A DNA stretch of 64,000 bases from positions 33,932 to 97,931 of the forward strand of contig JAWKTE010000016.1 of NCBI GenBank assembly GCA_041401985.1, in the 5' to 3' direction. The position numbers were made by a program, and so were the translations under genes. Shown here piece by piece: positions 7,919 to 16,766 of the stretch (its first letter is position 1; each line of letters starts with the position of its first letter). This DNA comes from JACKHA01 sp041401985 (GTDB lineage Bacteria > Planctomycetota > Phycisphaerae > Phycisphaerales > UBA1924). The notes beneath the pieces are model-generated. The model worked only from the letters and a program-made list of their open reading frames with translations. It did not search any database and was not told where the DNA came from.

Positions 7919-8254
7919 TCAGACGAACATGTGTCCATTGGCGGCGATGAGCGCAAGGGCCGTGCCCCCAACAATCGTCGCCACCCCGAGGGCCACGGGC
8001 ACGAAGCCCAGCCGCCCCGACGTGGCCCGAAGCACCTCCACGAGCCCGCTGAGCACGCCGATCGCCAGGCCGACGAAGCACAGCGCCACCGGCACGAGCA
8101 GCCGAGCGCTCGGACGTATCACGTCCATCTCCTCGATCAGCACATAGAGAACGCCCGCGAGCAAGGCGCCCGCCACGGCACAGCCAATCGATTTGCCCAG
8201 GCCCCGAGCCAGCGACGGAGCCGGGCGTGCGGACGTTGTCCTGATCGTCTCCAT
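7919..8254 (-). CDS. Three-helix membrane protein of unknown function
   Basis: Starting at ATG 8254 the product is about 111 residues with three hydrophobic helices: GCAVAGALLAGVLYVLIEEM, LLVPVALCFVGLAIGVLSGL and FVPVALGVATIVGGTALALI. A short basic N-terminus (METIRTTSARPAP) precedes them. No conserved motif is recognised. It is collinear with, and 81 bp upstream of, the preceding small membrane gene, so the two may be co-expressed. Confidence 0.6.
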   Translation of the reverse strand: METIRTTSARPAPSLARGLGKSIGCAVAGALLAGVLYVLIEEMDVIRPSARLLVPVALCFVGLAIGVLSGLVEVLRATSGRLGFVPVALGVATIVGGTALALIAANGHMFV

Positions 8255-8612
8255 GCGTGGACCCCTTGGGGTTTGACGGCCGCTCGCCCGACGGCCGGGA
8301 TCCCCGCCGCGGTGGAGGGGACACGCCCGGGCCGGCGGCAGCCGGTCGGTGAGTAACGTGGCGTGAAACGACCCTTGAGGCCGCAACGAGCCGCAGTCCG
8401 GCGGCCTCTTTGAAGACCCCGATCCCCTCCCGCGATGTCCTCGGCGCGCCAGGTCGTGTGGGACCTGCGCGAGTCACAAGCGGGCGTCACGCTCACAGCG
8501 GGTCGTCGGCGATGTGACCTTGAGCCGGATACGACCACAGGCCGACAACCATCGCCTCCTTACCTCCGAACACCTCCGTCGCCGCGTCCCCCTCTCGTGG
8601 TACGCTGCCCAG
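8255..8612. other. Intergenic region without recognised features
   Basis: This divergent spacer lies between the three-helix membrane gene (minus) and the prepilin-like gene (plus). I see no convincing reading frame, repeat or RNA here. Promoters for both flanking genes are expected but could not be assigned. Confidence 0.5.
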
Positions 8613-9539
8613 ATGGCTTCCTGCACCCGCTCTCGCACCTGCCGCCGACACCTCGCTCGCCGCCGTTGCGAGCGAACCCCGTCCCGCCCCGCCTTCACCC
8701 TCATCGAACTCCTGGTCGTCATCGCCATCATCGCGCTTCTGATCGGCATCATCCTGCCGTCGCTGGCCGGCGTGCGTGAGGCCGGGCGCTCGGCGATCTG
8801 CCTGTCCAACCAGCGCCAGATCGGGATCGCGATCACCCAGTACTCGACGGAGAACACCGACTGGGTGCCGCGCGAGTCGGGCGGCGTCGGCTTCGTTGCG
8901 GGCAGCCCGCCCTCGCCGCCCGGGTTCCCCGCCCTGCACCCGCGGTACCGCATGCCGTGGGCGTTCGCGGCCCGCCCGTTCCTCGACTCGCGCTTCACGT
9001 GGGACTCGCTCACCACCGACTTCTACCGCTCGATCCAGATGTACAAGGACCCGTCCCGCCCCGTCGAGTCGCACCAGTCGAACAGTCCGGCGCTGGCGGG
9101 AGTCGTCGGGCACCAGATCCACTACGTGGTCAACGGCGTGGGCTTCGGCGCGCCGTCCAACTGGCCGTGGCCGAACCTCGGCGACACCGACTACAAGCCC
9201 ATGACGCGCCTGCCGCGATTGCCGCGACCCGACCAGGTCATGTACCTGGCCGACTACGGCGAGGACGATCAAGGCCTGAACTGGAACACCGCGTACGGAT
9301 CGCCCAACGAGATCAACATCGCGATCTTCTACGACGTCCGCGAGCGGGCCCATGTCTCGGGCAACCCGCTCACGCTGCGTGTCGCGCCGAACCGCCACCG
9401 CACCGGCGCCAACGCCGTGTTCCACGACCTGCACGCGGCGTGGCAGCGGGCCGAGGAGTACACGAAGATCGAGAACTGGGACGATGCCGACCGGAACTGG
9501 TGGCAATCGGTGTTCCCGAAGCCACCGAACTTTCCGTGA
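8613..9539 (+). CDS. Prepilin-like protein with H-X9-DG-type C-terminus
   Basis: A basic leader of about 26 residues is followed by the type IV prepilin/pseudopilin signal AFTLIELLVVIAIIALLIGI, cleaved before Phe and N-methylated in this class, and a single hydrophobic helix. The segment AICLSNQRQIGIAITQY and the C-terminal H-x9-D motif (HRTGANAVFHDL, Leu replacing the usual Gly) match the prepilin-type processing-associated H-X9-DG family. That family is greatly expanded in planctomycetes. It probably sits at the cell surface or in a pseudopilus. ATG 8613 is the nearest plausible start. Confidence 0.85.
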   Translation: MASCTRSRTCRRHLARRRCERTPSRPAFTLIELLVVIAIIALLIGIILPSLAGVREAGRSAICLSNQRQIGIAITQYSTENTDWVPRESGGVGFVAGSPPSPPGFPALHPRYRMPWAFAARPFLDSRFTWDSLTTDFYRSIQMYKDPSRPVESHQSNSPALAGVVGHQIHYVVNGVGFGAPSNWPWPNLGDTDYKPMTRLPRLPRPDQVMYLADYGEDDQGLNWNTAYGSPNEINIAIFYDVRERAHVSGNPLTLRVAPNRHRTGANAVFHDLHAAWQRAEEYTKIENWDDADRNWWQSVFPKPPNFP

Positions 9540-9660
9540 CGCGCATCACGCCACGCCGGATCGACCGGCGTTGCCACCCGCCAACGCCCCGATGCGTGGC
9601 ACCGCTGTGGTTCGGAACAGCCAGGCGATTCACGGGTGAAGCCCGCTCTCCCGCACCGCA

Positions 9661-10485
9661 TCACTGGCCCGCACCCTCGCCACGCCCCTCTCGCACGGGC
9701 GGTTCGAGTCCCTCGAGATCGCGCACGAATCCGGCCTTGCCCCGCTTGATGTCGCGCAGCGACCAACGCTCGACCCGCCCGAGCCGCGCGACGAGCAGGT
9801 GGCCGCGCGAGTCCCAGCAGGCCCAGTCCGGCGCGGGGTCCATCACCTCCGGCCGCCCTTCCAAATCGAAGCGGAACTTGTACCCGTTTCGGTAGCCGGC
9901 GTATGCGATGCCGAGCGCGGGGTGCTTCGGCGTCGGCTGCTTCCGCCTCGTGCCCTTCTCGCCTGTGGCGTCGTTCGGGCGGTCGTACTCGAAGCCGTCG
10001 CGCTTGAGGCGGGGGAAGATGTTCCCGAGGTCCTCGCTGTTCCCGAGACGGAATCCCTCGGGCAACTCATGGACCAGTTCGGGCGCGCCGGCCCGGGTGT
10101 TCGGCCCCACGTCGGACTCGATCTCGCCGAACCAGGCGTTGCAGATCAGCCGCCCGTCAGGCATGAAGAACCCGCCGCCGTTCCACGAGCCCATGTTGGC
10201 CGAGTGGTACACCGCCGTGAGCCGCGGCGGGCGGCACAGCCCGTTCCACGTCTGTCCGCGATCGCCCATCGCCAGGTACACCATCCACGAGCCGTCCGGC
10301 GACAGGTCGCAGCGCCCGGCGTACAGCTTCCCCCGAAACCACGACCCATGCTCGATCCTGTCCTTGTCCGTCCGCCACAGCATCACATGCCACTGGCGGC
10401 TCGGCTTGCGGCGCAGGATGACCGCCACCGGCGCGTCCAGCGCCGGGAGCAGGTGCAGCCGCGCTGGGGGGAGAATGGCGGCCAT
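9661..10485 (-). CDS. Unknown protein, possibly with beta-propeller-like repeats
   Basis: The 274-residue protein contains phrases typical of WD/TolB-like blades: CDLSPDGSWMVYLAMGD, FFMPDGRLICNAWFGE and WACWDSRGHLLVARLGRVERW. There is no signal peptide and no enzymatic motif that I recognise. Trp and Asp residues are frequent. It follows the 187-aa gene on the same strand with a 44-bp gap and may be part of that operon. The function is unknown. Confidence 0.65.
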   Translation of the reverse strand: MAAILPPARLHLLPALDAPVAVILRRKPSRQWHVMLWRTDKDRIEHGSWFRGKLYAGRCDLSPDGSWMVYLAMGDRGQTWNGLCRPPRLTAVYHSANMGSWNGGGFFMPDGRLICNAWFGEIESDVGPNTRAGAPELVHELPEGFRLGNSEDLGNIFPRLKRDGFEYDRPNDATGEKGTRRKQPTPKHPALGIAYAGYRNGYKFRFDLEGRPEVMDPAPDWACWDSRGHLLVARLGRVERWSLRDIKRGKAGFVRDLEGLEPPVREGRGEGAGQ

Positions 10486-10529
10486 CTGACTCCCGAGTCG
10501 GCGGAGGAGCGATGCCTTGAACCGCCGAC

Positions 10530-11093
10530 CTACTTGGCGATTTGCTCGAGTCGGTCCATGATCCGATGCCCGTTGGCTGCCAGCGTCGCCACGATTTCCG
10601 AGTCCCCCACGAACCCAGAGAGCGCGAGCTGTGTCTGGTTGATCAACAACTGGAAGTGCAGTGTTACGACATGCATCAGCGCCAGCCGCTCAATCGGGGC
10701 GACTGGGCTATCAGCAATTTGTGGGTCGTCCGCGGCGAGCACCGCGAAGCGATGGAGAATGACCTTCGTCACCGAGCCCAGATTCCGGGCAGATTGGTGA
10801 ATGCCGTCCTGGAGTGCTACGGACGCCGTCCAGTCTGCAACTCGCGTCTTGAACTCTTTCAGGAACTCTTCAACCTGCTCATACGTCCATCCGCGTGTCC
10901 GCTTGCACTCCGACGTCCACTCGATGAGCAGGCAGTACTGTGCCGCCTCCAACCATGTGCCCGTCGGATCGGACTGCGGCGAAAGATCAAGCGCAATGCG
11001 CTTGTGGACGCGCTTCCGCCCCGAGACTATCACATCCACACCCCGAGAGGCCGCGGATCGGGTGCCGAAGAGGGTTCGTAGGAGGCGACTCAT
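10530..11093 (-). CDS. Unknown helical protein downstream of the E2 gene
   Basis: This 187-residue product appears mostly alpha-helical and soluble, with no signal peptide. No family is recognised. Its ATG (11093) follows the stop codon of the acyltransferase gene by 3 bp, which implies translational coupling with it. The length and helical content do not suggest an E1, E3 or lipoate enzyme, so a link to the dehydrogenase complex is positional only. Confidence 0.65.
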   Translation of the reverse strand: MSRLLRTLFGTRSAASRGVDVIVSGRKRVHKRIALDLSPQSDPTGTWLEAAQYCLLIEWTSECKRTRGWTYEQVEEFLKEFKTRVADWTASVALQDGIHQSARNLGSVTKVILHRFAVLAADDPQIADSPVAPIERLALMHVVTLHFQLLINQTQLALSGFVGDSEIVATLAANGHRIMDRLEQIAK

Positions 11094-11096
11094 GGC

Positions 11097-12470
11097 TCAT
11101 CCCCGCGCCGGCCCCATCAACCCCTCCGGCTCCTGCAGCAACTCCACGATCTTCGCCAGCGCCAGCGCCGCCGTCGCGCCATCAACGACCCGGTGGTCGC
11201 ACGCCAGGCTCAGCGGCATCAGTTTGCCGACCCTGAACCACCCGTTCTTGACCACCATCCCCTCGCGCGTCCGCCCGACCGCCAGGATGCCCACCTCCGG
11301 GTAGTTGATGATCGGCGTCGCGAACCGCCCCGCGTACGAGCCGACGTTGCTGATCGTGAACGTCGAGCCCGACAGCGCATCCCGCGTGATCGACTTGTCG
11401 CGGGCCGCCTTGGCCGTCGCGTTGACCGCACGCCCGATCTCCAGCACGCCCAGGCGATCGGCGTCGCGCACCACCGGCACCATCAGCCCCTGCTCCGTGT
11501 CGGTCGCGATGCCCAGGTGCACCCAGCGGTGCCGCACGATCTCGCCCGCCTCGTCGTCCATCCACGAGTTGAGAGCCCCGAACTCCCCGCCCAGCACGCG
11601 GCACACCGCCGAGCACACGAACGGCAGGAACGAGACCTTCTCGCCGCTGGCCGAAGCGAGGCGACGACGCAGGTCGTCCAGCGCCGACACGTCCGCCTCG
11701 TCCATCACGTTGAAATGCACGGCCTGGTTGACCGAGTGGCGCAGCGCCTGGGCGATGTTCCGGCGCACGCCGCGAACCGGGATCCGCTGGGTCTCCTGGC
11801 CCTGCGGAATCGCCGGCAGCGCGGGACGAGGCGCCGGGGCCGAAGTCGCGGCCCCCTGACCCGTCGACCGCGGCGGCATCATCGGCACGCGGGCCGACGG
11901 TGCCGCGCCCTGCCGCGCTCCGCCGCCACCGCTCGCCGCCGCCCGCACGTCCTTCTCCGTCACCCGCCCGCCGATGCCCGTGCCGGCGACGTGGTTGATG
12001 TCCACACCCAGATCGCGCGCGATCCGGCGCACCGCCGGCGTCGCCAGCGCCTTGCCGTCCGACGACACGCCCGCCAGCGTCGAGCCCACCTGCCCGACCA
12101 CGGTCCCGGCATCCTCGGTCCGCTCCGGCACCGCCGAGGGCACGGCGTCATCGTGCGACGCCCGCGCCGGCGCGCTCCGCGGCGCGTCCTTGGCCGGAGC
12201 AGCCGTCCCGTTGCCGCCCTGGTACGTCACGAACGGGTCGCCGATCTTGACCACCTCGCCGTCCTTGCCGTGGAGCGTCGCGATCACGCCGGCCCGCGGG
12301 CTGGGGATCTCCGTCAGGGCCTTGTCGGTGTTGACCTCGGCCAGCGACTGGTTCTCCTCGACCGCGTCGCCCGGCTTGACCAGCCACTTGATGATCTCGG
12401 CCTCCTGCAGGCCCTCGCCGATGTCGGGCAGAAGGAAAACGTTGGGGTCGGATGAGTGCTTTCCGGCCAT
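11097..12470 (-). CDS. Dihydrolipoamide acyltransferase (E2) of a 2-oxoacid dehydrogenase complex
   Basis: This is the core enzyme that transfers acyl groups from lipoyl-lysine to CoA. An N-terminal lipoyl domain carries the modified Lys50 in VNTDKALTEIP. An Ala/Pro-rich linker leads to a peripheral-subunit-binding domain (ATPAVRRIARDLGVDINHV and GRVTEKDVRAA, about 175-210). The catalytic domain has the active-site motif DHRVVDG (His426, Asp430). Length is 457 residues. Start at ATG 12470 (MAGKHSSDPN) gives the lipoyl domain almost at the N-terminus. Whether the substrate is pyruvate, 2-oxoglutarate or branched-chain acids cannot be told. No E1 or E3 gene is adjacent. Confidence 0.93.
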   Translation of the reverse strand: MAGKHSSDPNVFLLPDIGEGLQEAEIIKWLVKPGDAVEENQSLAEVNTDKALTEIPSPRAGVIATLHGKDGEVVKIGDPFVTYQGGNGTAAPAKDAPRSAPARASHDDAVPSAVPERTEDAGTVVGQVGSTLAGVSSDGKALATPAVRRIARDLGVDINHVAGTGIGGRVTEKDVRAAASGGGGARQGAAPSARVPMMPPRSTGQGAATSAPAPRPALPAIPQGQETQRIPVRGVRRNIAQALRHSVNQAVHFNVMDEADVSALDDLRRRLASASGEKVSFLPFVCSAVCRVLGGEFGALNSWMDDEAGEIVRHRWVHLGIATDTEQGLMVPVVRDADRLGVLEIGRAVNATAKAARDKSITRDALSGSTFTISNVGSYAGRFATPIINYPEVGILAVGRTREGMVVKNGWFRVGKLMPLSLACDHRVVDGATAALALAKIVELLQEPEGLMGPARG

Positions 12471-12558
12471 GGCTGGGTCCTCTGCGGGTGAGTCAGGGGG
12501 GGCCGCGACGGAACCCCCGCGGCGAACACCGATTCTAGCGGCGGGAGGGCGAGCGCGA

Positions 12559-12693
12559 CTCACCACGGAGACACGGAGGCACGGAGAGAGGCGTCCGGGT
12601 TGGGCAAGAGGCCCGACGCCCGTGCCTCCGAAACCGCCCGCCGGTGTCCACCCCCAAAGTCTCCCCTCCGTGCCCCCGTGTCTCCGTGGTCAA
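12559..12693. repeat. CACGGAG-family inverted repeat, pair 2
   Basis: Arms at about 12559-12592 (CACCACGGAGACACGGAGGC and onwards) and 12658-12693 are imperfect reverse complements. They fill most of the divergent promoter region between the E2 gene and nuoI. Same family as 609-738 and 57426-57557. Confidence 0.85.
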
Positions 12694-12732
12694 CCTCCAT
12701 CGCAAACCCCTCCCGGCGTACCATCCCGCATC

Positions 12733-13278
12733 ATGACCATCCGCGAGCAGGACATCATCCCCATCACCCGCGCCCCGATGAACCGGGCCGAGTCGATCTA
12801 CCTCCCCGAGGTCCTCAAGGGCATGGGCACCACCCTCCGCCACTTCTTCACGTCCTTCGGCCAGGGCAAGACCAGCCGCACCATCCAGTACCCCGAGCAA
12901 CGCCGCGAGCACTACAAGCCCGAGGACGGGGGCATGCAGAAGTCCAACTTCCGCGGCTTCCACCGCCTCAACCGCGACGAGGACGGGCGCGTCCGCTGCG
13001 TCGCCTGCATGATGTGCCCGACCATCTGCCCCGCCAACTGCATCCACATCGTCGCCGCCGAATCGCCCTGGGACGACCGCGAGAAGTACCCCGCCAAGTT
13101 CGAGATCGACGAACTCCGCTGCATCTTCTGCGGCATGTGCGAGGAAGCCTGCCCCGTCGACGCCATCGAACTCACCACCGAGTACGACATCGTCGGACTC
13201 TCCCGCCAGGAGATGGTTTTCGACAAAGAGAAACTGCTCAACGTCTACGACGTGACCATCGGCAAGAAGCCGATGTAG
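12733..13278 (+). CDS. nuoI: NADH-quinone oxidoreductase subunit I (NuoI)
   Basis: This is the ferredoxin-like subunit of respiratory complex I that carries clusters N6a and N6b toward quinone. Two 4Fe-4S motifs are intact: CVACMMCPTICPANC (about 95-109) and CIFCGMCEEACPVDA (about 136-150). The N-terminal part (ESIYLPEVLKGMGTTLRHFF) matches the membrane-arm contact region. Length is 181 residues. It stands alone: no other nuo genes are in the window, so the rest of complex I must be encoded elsewhere. The ATG at 12733 is the first in frame after a repeat block. Confidence 0.93.
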   Translation: MTIREQDIIPITRAPMNRAESIYLPEVLKGMGTTLRHFFTSFGQGKTSRTIQYPEQRREHYKPEDGGMQKSNFRGFHRLNRDEDGRVRCVACMMCPTICPANCIHIVAAESPWDDREKYPAKFEIDELRCIFCGMCEEACPVDAIELTTEYDIVGLSRQEMVFDKEKLLNVYDVTIGKKPM

Positions 13279-13300
13279 CGGCTCTCCGGCTCTCTTGGTA

Positions 13301-13327
13301 CGCCGGCTCTCCGAGCCGGACTCTCTA
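13301..13327 (+). repeat. Palindromic element after nuoI
   Basis: The palindrome GCCGGCTCTCCGAGCCGG is followed by ACTCTCTACC, 23 bp after the nuoI stop. It matches the element after groES (1733-1765) in the same sense relative to its gene. Confidence 0.6.
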
Positions 13328-13503
13328 CCTCTCCTACCCCGCCCCGACATCGCGGCAGCCCCGTTTTTTCGCGGCGCCCGCAGCGCCCCAGTCTGCCGCC
13401 TCCACCGCCGAACCGCAATAGAATGCCCCACACCCGGCCCCGCGGCCGGCCCGCCATCCCACACCCCCCCACACCCCCGCGTCCTCGCCAACAGGAGCAC
13501 GCC

Positions 13504-14700
13504 ATGACCACCGCTTCCACCCAGCCCGCCGCCGCCTCCAAGGCCAACGACCCGCTCATGCTCATCGACGTGGACCACGTCCGCTTCTACGTCGGCAACG
13601 CCAAGCAGGCCGCCTACTTCTACGCCCACACCTTCGGCTTCAACGTCGAGCAGGTCTCCGACCTCACCACCGGCTCGCGCGACGAGGCCAACTACCTCCT
13701 CACCCAGGGCAACATCCGCTTCATGCTCACCACGGGCCTGGCCGAGAACCACCCCTCCTGCAAGGAGGTCGCCCAGTTCGGCGACGGCGTGAAGGACGTC
13801 GCCTTCACCGTCTTCGACGCCGAGAAGGCGTACGAGCGCGCCGTCGCCAACGGCGCCGAGTCCGCCTACGAGCCAAAGACCTGGAAGGACGACCGCGGCA
13901 CCGTCACCAAGGCCGGCATCAAGTCCTTCGGCCGCGCCATCCACTCGTTCGTCTCACGCACCGGCGACTACGACCTGGTCAACGTCAAGAAGGGGGGCCA
14001 GTTCGCCCCGGGCTACCGCGGCGTCAACTTCGCCCTCAATGAATACAACCGCCAGCACCCCTGCGGCCTCAAGTACGTCGACCACCTCGTCGGCAATGTC
14101 GAACTCGGCAAGATGAACTACTGGGTCTCGTGGTACGAGAACGTCCTCGAGTTCTCCATGTTCAAGCACTTCGACGACAAGGACATCTCCACCGAGTACT
14201 CCGCCCTCATGTCCAAGGTCATGGCCTCGGGCAACCACCTCATCAAGATCCCCATCAACGAGCCCGCCGAGGGCAAGAAGAAGTCCCAGATCCAGGAATA
14301 CCTCGACTGGCACAAGGACACCCCCGGCGTCCAGCACCTGGCCCTCCGCACCGACGACGAACTCCACTCCATCTCCGAACTCCGTCGCCGCGGCGTCGAC
14401 TTCCTCGACATCCCCGACGCCTACTACGACTCGGTCTGGAACCGCGTCAACACCATGCTCGGCGAGCACAACAAGCCCGAGGTCAAGGAGGACCACGCCA
14501 AGGTCAAGGACCTGGGCATCCTCGTCGACGCCGACGAGGACGGCTACCTGCTCCAACTCTTCACCAAGCCGCTGCAGGACCGCCCGACCCTCTTCTTCGA
14601 GATCATCTGCCGCCGCGGCTCCCAGTCCTTCGGCAAGGGCAACTTCAAGGCCTTGTTCCAGGCGCTGGAGATGGAGCAGGAGCGCCGGGGGAATCTGTAG
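13504..14700 (+). CDS. hppD: 4-Hydroxyphenylpyruvate dioxygenase
   Basis: This Fe(II) enzyme converts 4-hydroxyphenylpyruvate to homogentisate in tyrosine breakdown. Two vicinal-oxygen-chelate halves are visible. The three iron ligands are His194 (KYVDHLVGNV), His278 (GVQHLALRT) and Glu366 (LFFEIICRRG). The C-terminal segment from FTKPLQDRPTLFFE to GSQSFGKGNFKALF is characteristic of the family. Length is 398 residues, with a normal start at ATG 13504. Homogentisate pathway genes are not adjacent. The strong C preference at third positions fits the neighbouring genes. Confidence 0.95.
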   Translation: MTTASTQPAAASKANDPLMLIDVDHVRFYVGNAKQAAYFYAHTFGFNVEQVSDLTTGSRDEANYLLTQGNIRFMLTTGLAENHPSCKEVAQFGDGVKDVAFTVFDAEKAYERAVANGAESAYEPKTWKDDRGTVTKAGIKSFGRAIHSFVSRTGDYDLVNVKKGGQFAPGYRGVNFALNEYNRQHPCGLKYVDHLVGNVELGKMNYWVSWYENVLEFSMFKHFDDKDISTEYSALMSKVMASGNHLIKIPINEPAEGKKKSQIQEYLDWHKDTPGVQHLALRTDDELHSISELRRRGVDFLDIPDAYYDSVWNRVNTMLGEHNKPEVKEDHAKVKDLGILVDADEDGYLLQLFTKPLQDRPTLFFEIICRRGSQSFGKGNFKALFQALEMEQERRGNL

Positions 14701-14742
14701 CCGCGGGCCCGTCCAGCGGACTGCACGGGTCGAGTCTGTCTC

Positions 14743-14956
14743 CAGCCCGAAGGGCTTGAATGCAATAGCCGGGGGCAACGCCCCCGGTCGAAGGGGTAGC
14801 GCGTCACGATCCCGAAGGGATCGAATCGAATCCGCTGCACGCCCCGACGGCTCACCGCTGTCTCATCCTCCCAAGCCCGAAGGGCTTGCATGCAATAGCC
14901 GGGGGCAACGCCCCAGGTCATCGTCGTCCGTTGATCCGATCCTGAAAGGATCGAAC
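14743..14956. repeat. REP-like cluster, two direct copies, beside the Y1 transposase
   Basis: Each unit has a part i (GCCCGAAGGGCTTG, then ATGCAATAGCCGGGGGCAAC and GCCCC) and a part ii (GATCC-n-AAGGATCGAA). Copies lie at 14743-14825 and 14873-14956, 130 bp apart. An inverted copy lies on the other side of the transposase gene at 15528-15610. This accounts for most of the roughly 330-bp gap after the dioxygenase gene. Confidence 0.88.
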
Positions 14957-15032
14957 CACGCCCCATCCCCGCGTCCGGCGGCGTTGCGACGCGACCCGCT
15001 GCAATCGCCATCGCGCCCTCCCTCCGCCCCGC

Positions 15033-15485
15033 TCACCGCCACACATACCTCTCATCAAACCCCACCCGGTACTTCCTCAACAACGCACGAAACTCGTCCT
15101 GGAACGACGCGTCGCGATGATGATCCGACTGGTTCTCGATGTACCTCGTCAGCGCCGGAACCTGGCTCTCGCCGATCGTGAACGCCCCATACCCCTCCTG
15201 CCACGCAAACCCCTTCAGCGACGCCGACTTCGTCTTGATCCACCTTGACGAGTCCTTCTTCAGATGCTGGAGCAGCGTGGCAACCGCGATGTTCTTGGAC
15301 TGCGACACAAGCAGATGCACGTGGTCGGCCACACCCCCCGCGGCAAGCACCGGCGACTCGTGGTTCCGCCCGATGCCCGCGAGGTACAGGTAGAGTTCCG
15401 GCGCGACGGCATCCGTGATGAGCGGCTCCCGATCCTTCGTCGAGAAGACGATGTGGACGAGCAGTTTCGTCAGCGTCTGGGCCAT
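15033..15485 (-). mobile_element. Y1 (HUH) transposase, IS200-like / REP-associated
   Basis: This is a single-strand DNA transposase of the Y1_Tnp family (150 residues). The HUH metal-binding motif is in VADHVHLLVSQS, and the catalytic Tyr is probably the one in LTRYIENQSDHHR. The tail from FQDEFRALLRKY to FDERYVWR is typical. It appears intact. No tnpB accompanies it. Palindromic repeats in opposite orientation flank it, the arrangement seen for domesticated REP-associated transposases that mobilise REP units. Whether it is an active IS200 copy or a domesticated RAYT cannot be decided from one locus. Confidence 0.85.
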
Positions 15486-15527
15486 GCCGCGAGTCTACCG
15501 GGACCGCGTTTTGTCTCGCAGCACATC

Positions 15528-15610
15528 CGATCCCTTCAGGATCGAGATCCGCCGCCCGACTCTACCGGGGGCGTTGCCCCCGGCTATTCCATCCCAACCC
15601 TTCGGGTTGA
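15528..15610. repeat. REP-like unit, inverted copy
   Basis: Part ii (GATCCCTTCAGGATCGA) precedes part i (CCGGGGGCGTTGCCCCCGGC, then TATTCC and CCCTTCGGGTTG). Both are the reverse complement of the units at 14743-14956 and lie upstream of the transposase start. Confidence 0.85.
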
Positions 15611-15702
15611 TTGGCGGGGTGGCACCGTCTCCTCAACCCGTGCCACCGACTTGCACAGCCTTCGGACAACTCGGTGCGATCAACCCGGTACGCCCGCCGC
15701 GC

Positions 15703-15742
15703 CGTGCCACGCCCTTCGGGGCTCTGGCCGAGGGTCGTGCCG
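15703..15742. repeat. Solitary module-a palindrome
   Basis: CGTGCCACGCCCTTCGGGGC, then TCTGGCCGAGGGTCGTGCCG, matches module a of the mosaic repeat blocks at 7.1, 41.4 and 51.6 kb. Confidence 0.65.
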
Positions 15743-16198
15743 TCCATCCCTGACACCACGTCAACCCCAATCCGACCCCCCGCGCGCACAAACCCGTCGC
15801 AAACCCCGCCCCGCGCGCACCTTTGTGCGCGCAATCCCAACAACAACTTCACCCCACGTTTCACCGCTCCAAATCCACTTCCCCCAAAATCGTGGTTCAC
15901 CGGCGCGCGCCCAAACCTGACCGCGGCCCCATGGGTAGAAGCCCATGCCCGCCGCCCCCGCCATCCCGACCACCCGACTCCTGGCCGCCCTCCTCTCCCC
16001 CAATCCCACCCGCGCCCGCCGCGCCGCCATCGCCATCCTCATCGCCGCCGCCCGCCCCCGCCTCGATGCCTCGATGCCTCCTGCCTTGATGCCTTCCCCG
16101 CCGTCATCACGCCTCCAAACCAACCACTCCATCCCCCGGTATCCTGCCCCCCGTCCGCCGGCGTCAACACACCCGCCGACGCCGCAGGAGCCACCCCG
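15743..16198. other. C-rich intergenic stretch
   Basis: About 450 bp with strong strand bias toward C on the plus strand and several Pro/Arg-rich open frames that look spurious. I see no supported gene, RNA or terminator. Confidence 0.5.
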
Positions 16199-16759
16199 AT
16201 GCCCGAAAATCCCAAAGGCTTCATCCGCGCCGCCGGCCGCGAGATGCCGCTTGCCAGCGTCGGCCTCAACATCACGCCCAACGCCGGCGCGATGGAGGAC
16301 ATCGCCGCCGGCCGCCCGTACCACACCTTCGGCCTCTGGGTCGAGCCCGCCGAGGACCAGTTCCCATACCTGCTCATCACCGACGTCGATCTCTACGTCG
16401 AGGGCGAGATCCCCGCCGCCCTCGACGGCCTCCGCCTCTCGCAGTCGCTCCACGAGGGAGACTACGTCGAGCCCGAACTCCCGTGGATCCGCCCAGGCAG
16501 CATGACCGGCATGGCCGAGATCGTTTTTGAGCCGCCGTCGGCCCGGAACTCCCGCAACTGGAACCCCGGCGCGGGGAAGTACCTCCAGGGCGACTTCCAC
16601 CTCTCCCTCGATCGCGTCGGCGACCTGTGGCGGGTCGAGGTGCGTGCCTCCCACGAGGACGACCCGCCCCCGCGGACCACCCCGTCCTTCCACGCCGTCT
16701 TCTTCGCCGAACTGGAGATCGAGGGCGATGCGTACGACGAGCCGGATGACGACGAGTGA
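16199..16759 (+). CDS. Unknown acidic protein
   Basis: The ATG at 16199 is preceded by CAGGAGCC. The 186-residue protein is acidic and appears soluble, with beta-rich phrases (LLITDVDLYVEGEIPAALDG, LWRVEVRASHEDD, HAVFFAELEIEGDAY) and a run of Asp/Glu at the C-terminus. There is no signal peptide or known catalytic motif. It converges with the secreted-protein gene on the other strand, 7 bp away. Confidence 0.65.
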   Translation: MPENPKGFIRAAGREMPLASVGLNITPNAGAMEDIAAGRPYHTFGLWVEPAEDQFPYLLITDVDLYVEGEIPAALDGLRLSQSLHEGDYVEPELPWIRPGSMTGMAEIVFEPPSARNSRNWNPGAGKYLQGDFHLSLDRVGDLWRVEVRASHEDDPPPRTTPSFHAVFFAELEIEGDAYDEPDDDE

Positions 16760-16766
16760 TCCCGGA

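Noticed and set aside
14743..14956. Two direct repeats 130 bp apart as a possible CRISPR
   Set aside because: Only two copies, composite palindromes and an adjacent Y1 transposase fit REP-like elements better.
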